Source: Muricea muricata (Eukaryota > Cnidaria > Anthozoa > Malacalcyonacea > Plexauridae). Taken from it: DNA of 64,000 nt. Shown here piece after piece: positions 1 through 10,863 of this stretch. Positions within the stretch are counted from its first letter, which is position 1; each line of letters begins with the position of its first letter. A program made the translations under genes and the position numbers. The DNA lies in contig OY979717.1 of the NCBI GenBank assembly GCA_963855995.1, positions 27,609,746 through 27,673,745 of the forward strand. The letters are read 5' to 3'. A model generated the notes under the pieces. The model was not told the DNA's origin and ran no database searches. It worked only from the letters and a program-made list of their open reading frames with translations.

Positions 1-291
1 CATGTTGTGTATAAATATAAGTGTCAATGCTGTGGCGCATTGTATGTTGGTCAAACACGCCGACATATACACACGCGAATCTCAGAACATATGGGAGTTT
101 CGTCCAAAACTGGAAATAAGCTTTCAGTCTCGCAAATGTCGGCTGTTCTGACTCACCATCATCTCTCTGGACATAACATTTCTGACTCTGACTTTACTAT
201 ACTAACGTCAGGCAACTCTAAGTTTGATCTTGAAATGCGTGAAAGTCTCCTCATTTCCAAATTAAAACCTATCCTTAATAATAATATTTAA
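1..291 (+). pseudogene. GIY-YIG domain, 3' end of a Penelope-like retroelement (partial)
   Basis: The frame is open from the first base of the window, so the true start lies upstream. It encodes about 95 residues with a Cys-x2-Cys pair, then the LYVGQTRR block and R-x3-EH, the catalytic signature of GIY-YIG nucleases, and a C-terminal stretch ending in LKPILNNNI. This arrangement is what Penelope-like elements carry behind their reverse transcriptase, where the nuclease is thought to nick the target for priming. The frame stops just after the Asn run and LINE sequence follows directly, so the element seems to have been interrupted here. The domain call is strong; the Penelope assignment rests on domain position, C-terminal style and the ribozyme-like motif downstream. 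No reverse transcriptase is visible in the window. Confidence 0.75.
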
Positions 292-295
292 AAAA

Positions 296-905
296 GGAAT
301 TAAATCAATTTTTTGCCCTTTGATTGGTAAAAAAAGGTTCAATTTGCATGCTCGCCTAAGATTGGGATCACATGCTTTGAATGAGTATTTGTTTAAGATT
401 AACTGTTATTCAATTCCTATTTGTCGCTGTGGTATTGAGAATGAAACCGTTGAACATTATTTCTTATACTGTCCCCGTTTTGCTGTTCAACGCGCGTCTT
501 TGTTTGCCTCTGCTGAGCGGATGTGTGGTCGTTATTGGAGTGAGAGTAATGATCAAATGAAGTTATTTTATATTCTTAATGGTTTTGATAACCTGAGCTA
601 TTCAAGTAATTTTGATTTCTTTCATGAGGTTCAGAGATATATAATTTCTTCATGTCGTTTCTCTCCTGTATTTTTGTAATTCTATATACTGTCGTTATTC
701 ATGTTTAAGATCTTTTTGTGTGATGTTTGCTTTTAATTCGCTGTGTGTATTTGTATATTTAGTAATTTTTAGTGTGTGTGTGTGTTTTTTTTTGTAATTT
801 ATTTATATTGTGCATAAGCCCACAAGATAAGCATTATTTTTTGCTTTTGGGGCAAATGTTTATTAAATATGTTTATATTAAAAATCAACTTATGTTTATT
901 CCTTA
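296..905 (+). mobile_element. 3' end of a non-LTR retrotransposon (zinc-knuckle C terminus plus 3' UTR)
   Basis: Positions 320-679 encode a segment with C-R-C-G, then ET-x2-H and C-P about 10 residues later, the Cys/His knuckle found at the C terminus of many LINE reverse transcriptases, followed by a stop. The downstream A/T-rich 3' UTR ends in a hairpin-like pair (gcccacaagataagc / gcttttggggc, about 817-855). I infer a 5'-truncated LINE inserted into the Penelope-like element, because Penelope-type sequence lies on both sides. Both boundaries are approximate. The piece has no RT or endonuclease and cannot move on its own. Confidence 0.6.
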
Positions 906-910
906 TATAT

Positions 911-950
911 AGCTCTGATGATGTTGCGATGTAGCGACAAAACGTTAGCA
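911..950 (+). ncRNA. Hammerhead-ribozyme-like motif of Penelope type (degenerate)
   Basis: The core CTGATGA (915-921) is followed by a 6-bp stem TGTTGC/GCGACA with a 6-nt loop, then AAAACG and GTTAGC. GCT before the core can pair with AGC after it. Penelope-like elements are known to carry hammerheads of this minimal layout in their long terminal repeats. The invariant G of the GAAA box reads A here, so self-cleavage is probably lost. The call is motif plus context only. Confidence 0.5.
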
Positions 951-1749
951 AATTAAATTTAATATAAACTTGAAATGTTTGATATGTATGCATTTAGAAT
1001 TACTTGCTGTGCATTAATATTCATATTCAGGTTATGAATTAAATTTAGAAATGATAGGAATATAAATGGAGGGGGGGGGTGTAGCAATTTACCTAAGAAG
1101 TCTAATTAAAAAGGTATGACCTTAAAGATCATAACCTGGAAAAGATAACAGTTGAAATCTAATAAACCAAAATCATTGTATACACTTTATTCCAAAATGG
1201 CCGCCGCCGGAAGTTGCGCAATGTATTGACAGAGACATAAGGGCAAACTCCCTTTCATTTACCATAAAATTGTATTGTACAAAGGTTATTTTTTTTTAGA
1301 AAAAACTGGAATTTCTCAGCTCTACCAAAATGAAAAGAACACCAATTTAGGCAAGTTGTAAATCTATATGTTTTCAATAAGACAATGGATGATTGAAGAT
1401 TACTGCGCGCTTGTAAAATCGTAGAACAGCTAATTTTGAACGGCTAAGGAGTGATGGCGACGATGGCGATCGGTTGGTAATAACATATAGTTGTGGGTGT
1501 TTCGTGTTATTTTCTTTTAATCTCTATTCTATTGTCAAACATCTGAAAAGTGTAAATTCAGTTAACTTTCGTATCGTGAGCAATTGAAAAAAAATATGAA
1601 CTTAGCCAATCACCACGTTGCAATTCACCAGTCCAACCTCGAAATTTAATGACGCAGCAAAAAATTCGAATGTCCAAACCACTCAAACCACACAAACCAA
1701 ACCGACGGATGACTTTGCATCTCAGAATTAGAAACTCTTGCCCAGGTGG
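951..1749. other. Non-coding AT-rich stretch
   Basis: No credible reading frame on either strand. It holds a G9 run near 1070 and a GCCGCC-rich patch near 1200. No target duplication or terminal repeat was found. Confidence 0.4.
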
Positions 1750-1815
1750 GCTCGGGGATTAACCGTGGACTAAATGCGAGCCCACGATATAAATAAAGTT
1801 TAAAAAAATAATATG
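1750..1815 (+). repeat. Retroelement-like 3' tail hairpin
   Basis: GTGGGCTCG and CGAGCCCAC form a 9-bp stem around an ~22-nt loop, followed by gatataaataaag and an A-rich end. Such a hairpin plus A-rich tail is typical of CR1-like LINE or SINE 3' ends. No body of the element is recognisable upstream. Confidence 0.35.
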
Positions 1816-2799
1816 TCTTTAAATGAAAGTTGTACGTTCTGAAGCATAGAGCATATATTCAGATTCATTGAGGTTTGCGTAATTAAGTTCTTGCAATTGT
1901 TCCAAAGTACACACCCATTAAAAGTGCTTTTGAATGACTTGCTCTTAAAAAAGGCTCTGCTCACAGGGTAAAGAGGGAATATCTAATGAGCAAAACTGCA
2001 CTCTTCTTGGTGGTTTGTTTTAAAATTATCTGTGAACGAGATGCAGCCGGGCAACTTCATTCATGACAATTGCACTAAGATTGTTTTACGAACATAGCAT
2101 TACTCCCTAGCAGACGATATGTCCTGAGATCTGTATATAAGCAAAGCTGGTCACAGTCTTCGGAAGTCGTTGTCATATGTAACATTTACGATTTGCGCAA
2201 AGATCGTAAGTGATACAAAAATATTCATTCGAGTGTTTCGCTTTCAAATGCAAATTCTTGGTTTAAATAGCCAAAAAAATCGAGGAAAGCAACACTCTAT
2301 CTTTTATTTTATTAAGGCTAATACATATGTTACTTTAACTCATATAACACGAAAATTTGCAAAAAAAAAATAGTTCAGTATATGTCGAGGTAAGATATAG
2401 AGACACCAGCCGACAGCTAAGGAGGGATTTATGCTGTATATATTGTATGCATATGCTCACTCCTAACTTGAGGATATAACCTCGTTCCAAGGCTATTTCT
2501 AAAATGGAGAGAGGGGCCCTGGCACTGGCTGGCACTGTAATTTTGTTAGTCTATCACCTCACACGACAGTTAATTTATTCAAAACCGTATAGTATATCCT
2601 CATACTATCGTGGAGAAAAAATGCTAGTAGAACTTTCAACATTTAACGCATTATAAAGCCGCTGGATTACTTCATTTTTTCTCAACACTTCAACGTGTCG
2701 GCCATTTTGAAAAAAATCGCTAATTTGAATTTTAAAGGTTCAGTTTTTTTTTATACAGACAGTATATTCCAAATTTTACAAATAATGCTTTCTATTTAA
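1816..2799. other. Non-coding stretch, no recognisable element
   Basis: Only short chance frames occur. Nothing in it matches a protein family I recognise. Confidence 0.4.
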
Positions 2800-3647
2800 A
2801 GGGTAATGACAACAAAAAATATTCTTTGCTCATTTGAAAGATCTTTAGAAATAACTAACAAAAGTCTGTTACGTACAGCCCTTTCATATCTAGCTTCATT
2901 TTTGAGATGACAGACAGCACTGATCTTGATAAAAATCGATAAAGCATCCTTTTAAATTAAAAAAATCTGCATATCAAATAATCACAACGTGTAAAAACTG
3001 GCCAAATTGTTTAAAATACTTGATTATGAACTACTATCCACGTTAGTTATTCAAAGGCAAATGTAAAAGGAAACAGAAACTATTTGTGAAAAATTTTTAT
3101 TCACACAATGTTTGTCCATTCCCACTGACAACCCAAGAATGTAAAAACTTCTTCTACTACGTCAATAGTGCGAATTTAGATTCATAACGTTGATAGTCCA
3201 ATATGGCCGCCATTGACTGGATTTATGCATGACAGAAGCTTTTTCCAGTTGTTGTTTCAGAACAGTAGCGGACAGGTATCCACCATCTTTGATTTTTAAG
3301 GATATGCATATTACGTCAAAGTGGGATTACGCCACTTTTAACTGTTGCCAAGCAATGATCACAACAAACAAGGAACTCGCTTCTACTTGCTATTTGATAT
3401 CACGCATTGAGTAAGACCATTTTGGCCAACTATTGTTGGTTACTCCAGAACGAGTATTTTTTAAAGCTTTTCTCCTGTGTCGTCATTTAATATGCTCAAG
3501 AACATACCCAAGATTGTGGATGCTAACATGTTTGAATCCAAATATCTCAAAAATTAAGCGATTATATGGAAAAGCTGTGACAGGCTTTGTTAGTTATTTA
3601 AAAAGCTCTTTCAAATGAGCAAAGAATACTTTTGTTGCCATTACCCT
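2800..3647. mobile_element. TTAA-flanked foldback/MITE (848 bp)
   Basis: The ends are inverted: AGGGTAATGACAACAAAA at the left and its near-complement at the right, with arms about 100 bp long that include the shared stretch attctttgctcatttgaaag. TTAA flanks both ends (2796-2799 and 3648-3651), the target duplication of piggyBac/Kolobok-type elements. No open frame of note lies inside. A related copy without its left arm lies at 20115-22290 in FN3 block B, so it took part in the segmental duplication. Confidence 0.75.
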
Positions 3648-3800
3648 TTAAACGCATGAATTTCTAAAAGAGCGTTTTTCTACAGCTTAATTTAACTGGA
3701 ACAAACATGAACCTGCAGCAATTTTGTGAAGAGAGAATGTATTTTTGCTAAAAATAGGTGCAAACACACTAATTGTATTATTTCTATAATTTTAACTTAC

Positions 3801-4103
3801 CACTTTCTTTCGTAGTGTTACTCATGCTTGCTCCAAATGGTCCAGGACCGACTTTGGTATAAGCTCGAACAGCTACAGTATACGTTTTCGCAGGTTTTAG
3901 TTCGTTTAATGTTGCATTGTCAACGTCAGATACATTTTTTGTCTTAGAGCAGTTCTCAGAAATTGTATTAGAACCAAGTTGGTGACATACTTCGTAGTTA
4001 ATTATCACGCCATTAGAGTCATTTGCACTTAGCTTCGTCCAGGTGACTTTAAATGTATTTGAGGTTGCTGTAATCTGTTTAATAGTTGGCCCTTTTGCAG
4101 GTA
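3801..4103 (-). CDS. FN3-domain exon A1 (type 1)
   Basis: This 303-bp exon encodes one complete fibronectin type III domain of about 100 residues, used in extracellular adhesion or receptor proteins. On the minus strand it follows an acceptor (tttgctttag) and ends at AGT-G before gtaagt; both introns are phase 1, so the exon can be skipped or duplicated without shifting the frame. Domain landmarks are the N-terminal GPTI, the B-strand Trp (VTW), the NYEVCHQ C-strand, the Leu-x-Pro-x-x-x-Tyr turn (LKPAKTY) and the VGPGPFG loop. Two Cys residues could form a disulphide. It pairs with exon A2 upstream on the same strand and is near-identical to B1 at 22425-22727. The host gene is unidentified, with no signal peptide, membrane segment or end in the window. 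Confidence 0.88.
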
Positions 4104-4358
4104 CTAAAGCAAAAAAATACAAACCAATGACTGGAGTAAACCATTTATGTGCATTGTTCTTATTTTGAAGAATTTTTAGTAGTTAGAGATATTTTTTAAT
4201 TATTTGTGTTTCTCTGTCGACTAAATCATATCCCTATATGTAAGTAAATCAATTTCAAAACAAATTGAAAAGTTTCTTTGAAGGTTCGCAACATCTTGAT
4301 TATTAACCAATCAGAATGCTCCATTATAAATTCACTGTACTATAATCTAGAAGCTATA

Positions 4359-4601
4359 TTCTTGGTTTGCACATGACGTCATTTCGTGTCATTGGGCGCC
4401 ATCTTGGTTGACTCTGCAAATTACTTCAGCTGTTTGCAGCGAAGTACTTGTGTCAATTTACTATTTGATCGTTAGTTTTAGCGTATTATGAATGATACTT
4501 TAAAGATGTATGGCTCGATAGGATCAGAAATAATGAATAGATACTTTGTGGTTGCCATGTGTTTCAAAAGTCAACCAAGATGGCGTCGATTGCAAACCAC
4601 C
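4359..4601. mobile_element. TA/TATA-flanked MITE in FN3 block A (243 bp)
   Basis: The duplicate block near 22985 lacks these bases, giving a natural empty site. TATA flanks both sides. The ends carry GGTTTGCA and TGCAAACC, and inner arms share CGCCATCTTGGTTGAC in inverted orientation. It has no coding capacity and inserted after the A/B duplication, or was lost from B. Confidence 0.7.
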
Positions 4602-4897
4602 TATAGTTATAACCTCGAACCTATTTGAACCAATACCTATAATGAAAAAAATATTACATATTTTACATAAAAAATTAAGTAACGACAAAAAAAAGGGAAA
4701 AAGTCAGCCAAAACATATTAAGCTTACTATAATTTTTTTTTAAATTGGCTATAACTCCCGAAACAACTACAACATGTGGATCAAAAAAATAATGCTAGTA
4801 CCCATGCAATATGTTCACTTTGAAGCATTTATAAATCGCTTTTGCACTTCTTCGTACAAACCACTGCTTGGGCATGTTTGATCCAAAGACTACTTAC

Positions 4898-5203
4898 CAT
4901 CCTCGAACGTTGTTACGTTCTTTATTCCTCCTTCTGGTCCAGCTCCCACTGAAGTACCTGCTTTGATAGCGACATCATAGGTGGTAAACTCGTTCAAATT
5001 ATCCAATGTTGTGTTTCTGTTAACAACATCTTCGACTGTTTTCGTTTTAGAACAAATGTCTTTTGCAGATGTTACTTTATAACACACAACATAGTGCGTG
5101 ATGTTTCCATTAGTTTCATTATCGGGCACTTCGCTCCATGAAACCTCGATGGATTTTGAACTGGTGGCATTAATCTTTATAATGTCTGGTCCAGTGTTAG
5201 GAG
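4898..5203 (-). CDS. FN3-domain exon A2 (type 2)
   Basis: A 306-bp exon encoding one whole FN3 domain. The acceptor is a run of A/T ending in ttaag, the donor is gtaagta, and both introns are phase 1. It reads GPDIIKINATS, the conserved Trp in VSW, NITHYVVCYK, the LNEFTTYDV turn and VGAGPEGG; two Cys residues and several N-x-T/S sites suggest a secreted or extracellular setting. It lies immediately upstream of A1 on the minus strand with an intron of about 0.8 kb, so the pair would encode two consecutive FN3 domains. It is near-identical to B2 (23279-23584), differing at a few residues of the first strands. Type 2 sequence is clearly distinct from the type 1 exons A1, B1, C and D. Confidence 0.88.
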
Positions 5204-5879
5204 CTTAAAAATCGAAAAAAAAATTTAACACTATTGCAACGCGCTTAACTCACAAATCTATTGTGTTATAAACACTGCCACTGGCTGTAAACTAGCACAC
5301 TGTGCTCATCCGAGCATGAGAGAGAAATGCATTCATTAACATGCTGAAAATAGTCTTTGAAGGGTAATGGTAGGCATTTTGCTAATCATGTCAAAAATGT
5401 CTCCGGTATACTGCGGCTCGATACACTACCGTAGTAAATTCATTATGGGCAACTACTATTAATTTTACAATTTACGTAGTTCCTGTACAATGTCTTGTTC
5501 TCGAGAAAACTTCGTAATATAGTTTCCCCAAAAGGACGAGACCTACGAAAATCACAATAAAAATCTAATGAACCCAATAAATTGTAGCTACAGATCATTT
5601 CAAATGGAAAAATTTAATTTGTAAAATTAATTAAAGCTGATGCTTTGTCCCCGTTTACTCTACACGGTATATTAAAAAGCTGAACAAATTATAAATCGAT
5701 CTCAACGTCGCATATGGACTTGAAATATGAAGTCTTTTATTAATGTATTGCCTAAGTTCTTATGGTGTAGAATCAACGAAAAAAATAAAACCCAAGCAGG
5801 GGTTCTTGTATTCGAACAGATTAAAGATAGGTTGCCCACGAAACTTGAATGCTTAAAAGTAATTATGATGACTTGTTAG
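5204..5879. other. Intron sequence of the FN3 gene
   Basis: Non-coding. The segments next to exon A2 and at 5755-5870 recur in block B (23585 onward and 25530-25645), which marks the extent of the A/B segmental duplication. Confidence 0.6.
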
Positions 5880-6069
5880 CAGGGCCGTCGCTAGAACGTT
5901 AATTGGGGGGGGGGGGGTGCCTATTCATATACTCATGTTTTGCCCGACAGATTTCTTTTCAAATTGATGAATTTGAATTTGATTTGAAAAGAAACTCGTC
6001 GGGCAGAACATGAATACATGAATATGCACCCCCCCCCCCCCCCCAATTAACGTTCTAGCGACGGCCCTG
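5880..6069. mobile_element. hAT-type MITE with perfect 8-bp target duplication (190 bp)
   Basis: CAGGGCCGTCGCTAGAACG at the left end is complemented at the right end, and CTTGTTAG is duplicated on both sides (5872-5879, 6070-6077). The inverted repeats continue through long G and C runs to an inner palindrome around the CCCGACAG / TCGTCGGG segment, so nearly the whole element can fold on itself. An 8-bp duplication and CAGGG ends are hAT traits. A diverged relative of its right half appears near 19980-20055. Confidence 0.85.
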
Positions 6070-6077
6070 CTTGTTAG

Positions 6078-7014
6078 GCAGAAAACGTGTTGGGTGTTTT
6101 ATTGTTGTTCAAAGTTTTAAGAAATTTGTATTTTTCCAAATAAGAATGTTTAAAAAAAGTTCTAATTTAAATTAGATATCTTTTGGAAGTTGAACGCAAA
6201 TTAGGTCATGCTGCATGCAAATTAGGCATAAATTAAGCCTGTGCAAAGCCAATTTTTCCCAAAATATCGAAGTTTGCGCGACCTTTGGAACGGGATTTGA
6301 CAGCTTAGCAAATTTTCTAAAATTTTGAACAGCAATGTGACACCCGACATATTTTCCATCGTTTTTAAGCAATAGAGTTTCGTGCGCAGGAAGTATTTAA
6401 CTTGCTGTTAAAAAGCTTTTAATTTAATTGATTTCCTATTTTTTTCTGTTTATTCTACATTATAAGAGCCGTACAATCTAATTCAATAAAAACTTCTCAC
6501 ATTGAGGCGTTTCGCGAAGTAGAGAGCTACTTCAGATTTGTTTTCGCGTTTATATACATTATATACATATATACGCAAAAATAGGTACGCCTAGCGTACA
6601 TGTGGGTAGCCTAAGCTAAAGGGATGGTAGATACGAGTTTTAAAAAATGGCTCCAGAATTCCATTTGAAAAGACAACAACTACAGTTTTAAACCAGTAGT
6701 AATCACAGGGTAGTGATGTGCGTTCGGAATGCGTTAGTTTTTGTAAACCTTCATTATTAACAAAGCTTAATATTGTAAAAATGAGAACAGAATACATGCA
6801 ATAGCGTGGCTGTAAAACATAATACAATTATAACAATCATCACAAATATTTCAATAATTAACAATAGTCTATAGTTAAAAGCAACAAAACTCAACGAACC
6901 ATTCACCCTTATTTAAGCGTCATACAACACATATGATTTAACCAAAGTCTGGAATAAGTTCCATATAAACGTTTGTTGTGTACTAACTAACCAGCAGGAC
7001 TTTTAAAGTGCATC
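6078..7014. other. Non-coding stretch
   Basis: Several short chance frames and a short ta-rich tract near 6550-6570; no recognisable gene or element. Confidence 0.4.
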
Positions 7015-7250
7015 TAACACCAAATTTTTTTTCAATGAAATCTGAAAGTTTGTGATTTTAGAAGATTTTAGGCGGAAAAAAAACTGAATTTAGATAAATT
7101 TTGTAGTCGTAAGCCTTTGCTAAATATCGGAATTTAATTTAAAATTGCCGCCATTTTGGTTCACAACCGCGCATCTATTGTAGCAGTCTGGTGGCTAATG
7201 TGTGACGTAAATTCCGGACATCAACAAAAGCTTTCCTGTAGTATTTACAT
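7015..7250 (+). repeat. Dispersed repeat shared in inverted orientation with 18657-18860
   Basis: Landmarks in order are gtgcatctaacacc, a T-rich run, aatgaaatctgaaa, ttggttcaca and gacgtaaattccggac. The same landmarks appear in reverse order on the other strand between 18657 and 18860. The two may be ends or copies of one repeat family. Confidence 0.55.
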
Positions 7251-7259
7251 ATAGCGCAG

Positions 7260-7897
7260 TAGACTTGCTACAAGTCGACTCTTAAAGACCCTATAATAAA
7301 ACACACACGAACGCAGTGCGCGAACACACACGAACGCAGCGCGCGAGCTTGAGCGACTGAGCGCAGCGAGGGAGCGAAAGCGAGGGAGCGCGCAAAGAGT
7401 CGACTTGTCCAACTTGTACGATTTTCATTTACGTTTTCCCGCAGAATCTGTCATAATCTTCGTTAAGAATTAAAAGGGGGCGGAGTTGTTGGCGCCGAAA
7501 CAAACACATCTCTGTTAGAGAGATACGCCTCGACAGTATTCCGTTGATACTCTTTTAGTTCAGAGTAGCCAAGAAATTGCTTTGCTTTATTTATTTATCG
7601 CTTCTAGAATCCAAGCCATCCTTCGCTGTTGGACATGTAAACGTAACATGTATAATATTTCATGATACAGTGAAATCGACACTTTGATTGACATGTTTAT
7701 TCTACGCCGCAACTGATTTAGCGAAAAGATAATTAAATTCACCGACCCAATTTTGGGTCGGCAAAAATGGCGCGAAACAAGTTGGACAAGTCGACTCTTG
7801 GCGCACTCCCTCGCTGCCCTCGGTCGCTCAAGCTCGCGCGCTGCGTTCGTGTGTGTTTCATTATAGGGCCTTTAAGAGTCTACTTGTAGCAAGTCTA
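7260..7897. mobile_element. TIR element with 9-bp target duplication (638 bp), Mutator-like by TSD length
   Basis: TAGACTTGCTACAAGT opens the element and its complement closes it; the inverted arms extend about 150 bp through a G/C-rich block containing CACACACGAACGCAGCGCG. ATAGCGCAG is repeated exactly at 7251-7259 and 7898-7906. The middle (about 7440-7770) has no transposase, so it is non-autonomous. A 9-bp duplication points to the Mutator-like group, but that is the only basis. It sits 34 bp upstream of the THAP-like start codon, inside what would be its 5' region. Confidence 0.8.
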
Positions 7898-7931
7898 ATA
7901 GCGCAGTTGTTGTTGACTCAATTCAGAAGAA

Positions 7932-8240
7932 ATGATGCCCGAAATGTGTGTCATATACGGTTCTAATACCACTAGAAATGTTAAAGAAGGAATTTACATC
8001 CATGCTATCCCTTATCTCGATGAAAAGAAAGAATGGGGAGAATTTGTTCGTGGAACGCGCGCGAATTGCAAACCTGCGGGCCGGTCACTCCGGTCAGTTT
8101 TTATTGAAGGCTTTTCGTATTGTTACGGGAATTTCCAAGAGAAAGATCTTGCAAATCGATAGCTAAGAAGAGATGAGACAGAAATCTCGGTATCCCCCAC
8201 AGTTTATCCAACATTGATTGAAGAGCGACAGCCTTCGCCC
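7932..8240 (+). pseudogene. Decayed THAP-type zinc-finger gene fragment
   Basis: The first reading frame (7932-8162) begins M-M-P-E-M-C-V-I-Y-G and continues with GIYIHAIPY and WGEFVRG, matching the N-terminal half of THAP domains (C2CH DNA-binding fingers of P-element transposases and host regulators). The second Cys of the usual pair reads Ser-Asn, the frame shifts around residue 50, the expected C-x2-H...DF part is not intact, and an in-frame stop follows DLANR. After that stop the same frame resumes with DETEISVSPTVYPTLIEE, like the segment behind a THAP domain. It is probably a transposon-derived or host THAP gene that has lost function. Downstream catalytic domains are not visible. Confidence 0.6.
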
Positions 8241-9466
8241 TTGGGCGAAAATCGATACATAAAGCTTATAGAATGGTAATGTAATTGGACAATTTGACTA
8301 TTGAGCATTGTGATTTCTGTAAAATTTCCTGCCATCGTGTACGTACTGCCCTCAATTTGTCTATGTTACGTGGTAGACATACTCCAAACATTCTTGAAAG
8401 CCAGCAAAGAACAGCCTGCGAATGCAGCAAAGCAATTAATAAACAAAAGTACAAAACTCCACTGCTAATGAACATGATGTTACAAAATCAGTTTAAAGTG
8501 AAAGCGTGAAGCAGTGTGGAAAAAAGAAGCCAGGAGTATTAAGGTTGTGAACTAAGGAACAAAAATTCATATTTACAAGACAATTTCTTTCTCATGAGAA
8601 CACATGTAAATAATTTATATGCAAGAAATGTGATTATTTAAATGAATTATAAAACCCTCTGATTGTTGTTAATTTCTGAAATCTAAACAATCCACCACCT
8701 GTATGACTTGCATTTTAGAGAGTGGTTCACTAATCAATGTAACCTCCTATTTCCATAGTCCCCCTAGGACTATGTGGAGCTTACCCAGGGATTAGCAAAT
8801 TCTTTGCCCTTTTATTAGTGACTTAACTAATTTGCAAATCAAATTACATTGAGGTTTACATTGAACAGTGGGTATCTGGTGGATACTTGTGTATATATTT
8901 GCCCCATTCTTGCAGATGTTCACCCCCAGTCCTATTCAAGTTGGCCACAACATGGATTTATGGTGCTTTCATGGACAACAAGGGTTTGCTTTATATTTGG
9001 GGTTATGATCAAGGTTTCGATTAGCACAATACTCTAAATTACTCTATTACAACAATCTAAAAACAGCAACTTACTGGTTGGTTTCTCCAAACTCACTAGC
9101 AAGTTGCCCCAAACCATACTATGAACTTTTTGACTTATTCAATTAATTGAAATTATAAGGTCAACTTACTTCTAACATCATCAAAACCATATACTATTTG
9201 GGTATGTATTGCTTAGGAATATATATTTGAACACACATTGACATTGTTGGTTTTGTAAATATTGATTATGAATAACAGAACATGCATTGACATTAAGAAA
9301 TTAATGCTAAATTGCTCATGAAAAATTAACAATAATTTTAGATATTCCTACACTGAGTTCTCCCACACCAAACCAAGCTAAAATATTTTGGTATTAGCTT
9401 TGTTATGGCTATTGTTGTCAGCTTGGTCAAGTATTGGAATGTCCGTATAGGAACATACTACAGATA
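8241..9466. other. Non-coding stretch downstream of the THAP fragment
   Basis: Chance frames only. A short perfect hairpin CATAGTCC/GGACTATG lies near 8755-8775. No target duplication or transposase remnant was recognised. Confidence 0.4.
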
Positions 9467-9893
9467 CACTGCAAAAAATGATGTGTAAATTTACACAAGT
9501 TTTTGTGTAAAATCTAATATTTACACAATTATTTGTGTTCACCCAACACAAAAATTGAGGTAATTTTTTAACTCAAATTTTTGTGTTAAATTTACACAAA
9601 ATATTTGGTAAAAGTAGCTATTACACAATATATTGTGTAAGATTTTACTCAAGAGTTTGAGTAAATGTACACATAGATTGTGTTAACTGTTTTACTCAAA
9701 TAACACGAGTTACTTTTACACACAATATCGCGTAAACGAACAAAATGTGTAATTTTACTCAACAATTTGAGTAAACACTCCGCTTTTGCACAAAACAATG
9801 TGTTAGCAAAACCATGTTACAACAATATGAAATATTCTTATTGACGTTTTTGGTTTTCTGAACACAGCAGGAATGTAGGGTAATTTGGCGAGA

Positions 9894-10087
9894 TGGTAAT
9901 AATTCCGTGTTCTCAGTACGCGAAATTAAATTTCAATCCAAGCCCTAAATCTAACCAAATCTTCAATCCATCAAAGCAAAGATCAAAGTTAAAACATGAC
10001 AAATAAAATGCTGGTTAGGATTAGGGTTTGGGTTAGGGCTTGGATTAGAATTTAATTTCGCGTACTGAGAACACGGAATTATTACCA
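9894..10087. mobile_element. Small MITE nested in the pogo-like element (194 bp)
   Basis: TGGTAATAATTCCGTG at the left is complemented at the right; arms of about 60 bp include the inverted CAGTACGCGAAATTAAATT block. The right half holds degenerate telomere-like units (ggttaggattagggtttgggttaggg, in part complemented on the left). Target duplication unclear. Confidence 0.65.
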
Positions 10088-10863
10088 AATTATTACCAAC
10101 GAGACAGCGGGGCTAAATGAGACAGTCAAGGATAAACGGGAATCCTTGGTGTGTGACCGCATTTTTGACAACAAAAACATTGCAGGCTCATAAACGATCA
10201 CCTTCGAAGTTCAACAACGTGTTTATAGTAGAGCGATACATTTTTGGGACGAAATTATTTTATATTTTGTGTACGAAATCAGGAACGCGACAGCGAAATT
10301 AAGGTACGTTATTACTTGGCCATTTTCAAAATTGCTTTCTCAATTAAAGTGAATCGTAATTTGAAAATATACAGCGTGTATCAGGCACATAAAATCAAAG
10401 TGTTTTTCGTATGGTGTGTGTATTTTGAACATACTGGCATTATTTTCAGCTATTTGGGCCTATAGATACGGCCACCAGCATTGGGGCAAAATGAGACAGG
10501 GACTTTCTTTATAAGACAGTCTATTTTAATAGGTTTGGTTTGTTAAAGCTATATATTTTAAAGACTCTACATGGCTTATGGCTATTAAAACATCACATAT
10601 TCATGATGTAGCTTATTTGTTTTCAATGTTTGTTCATGACAGAATAATATTTTACAACTAAAAACTTTCATAAGTTTACTGGTGTGCATCAATTTAAACA
10701 GACTTAATTCATCTTGAAATCTAGTGATAAACTAAGGTTATTCATTTATGTGATCACTGAGCACTTTATTTATGTGACCACTGAGCACTTTAAATTGGCA
10801 TTTTCTGATTCAACAGTTATTGTTTTAGCTAATTTGCTTTCTGCTATCATGTTAAACTTTAGA

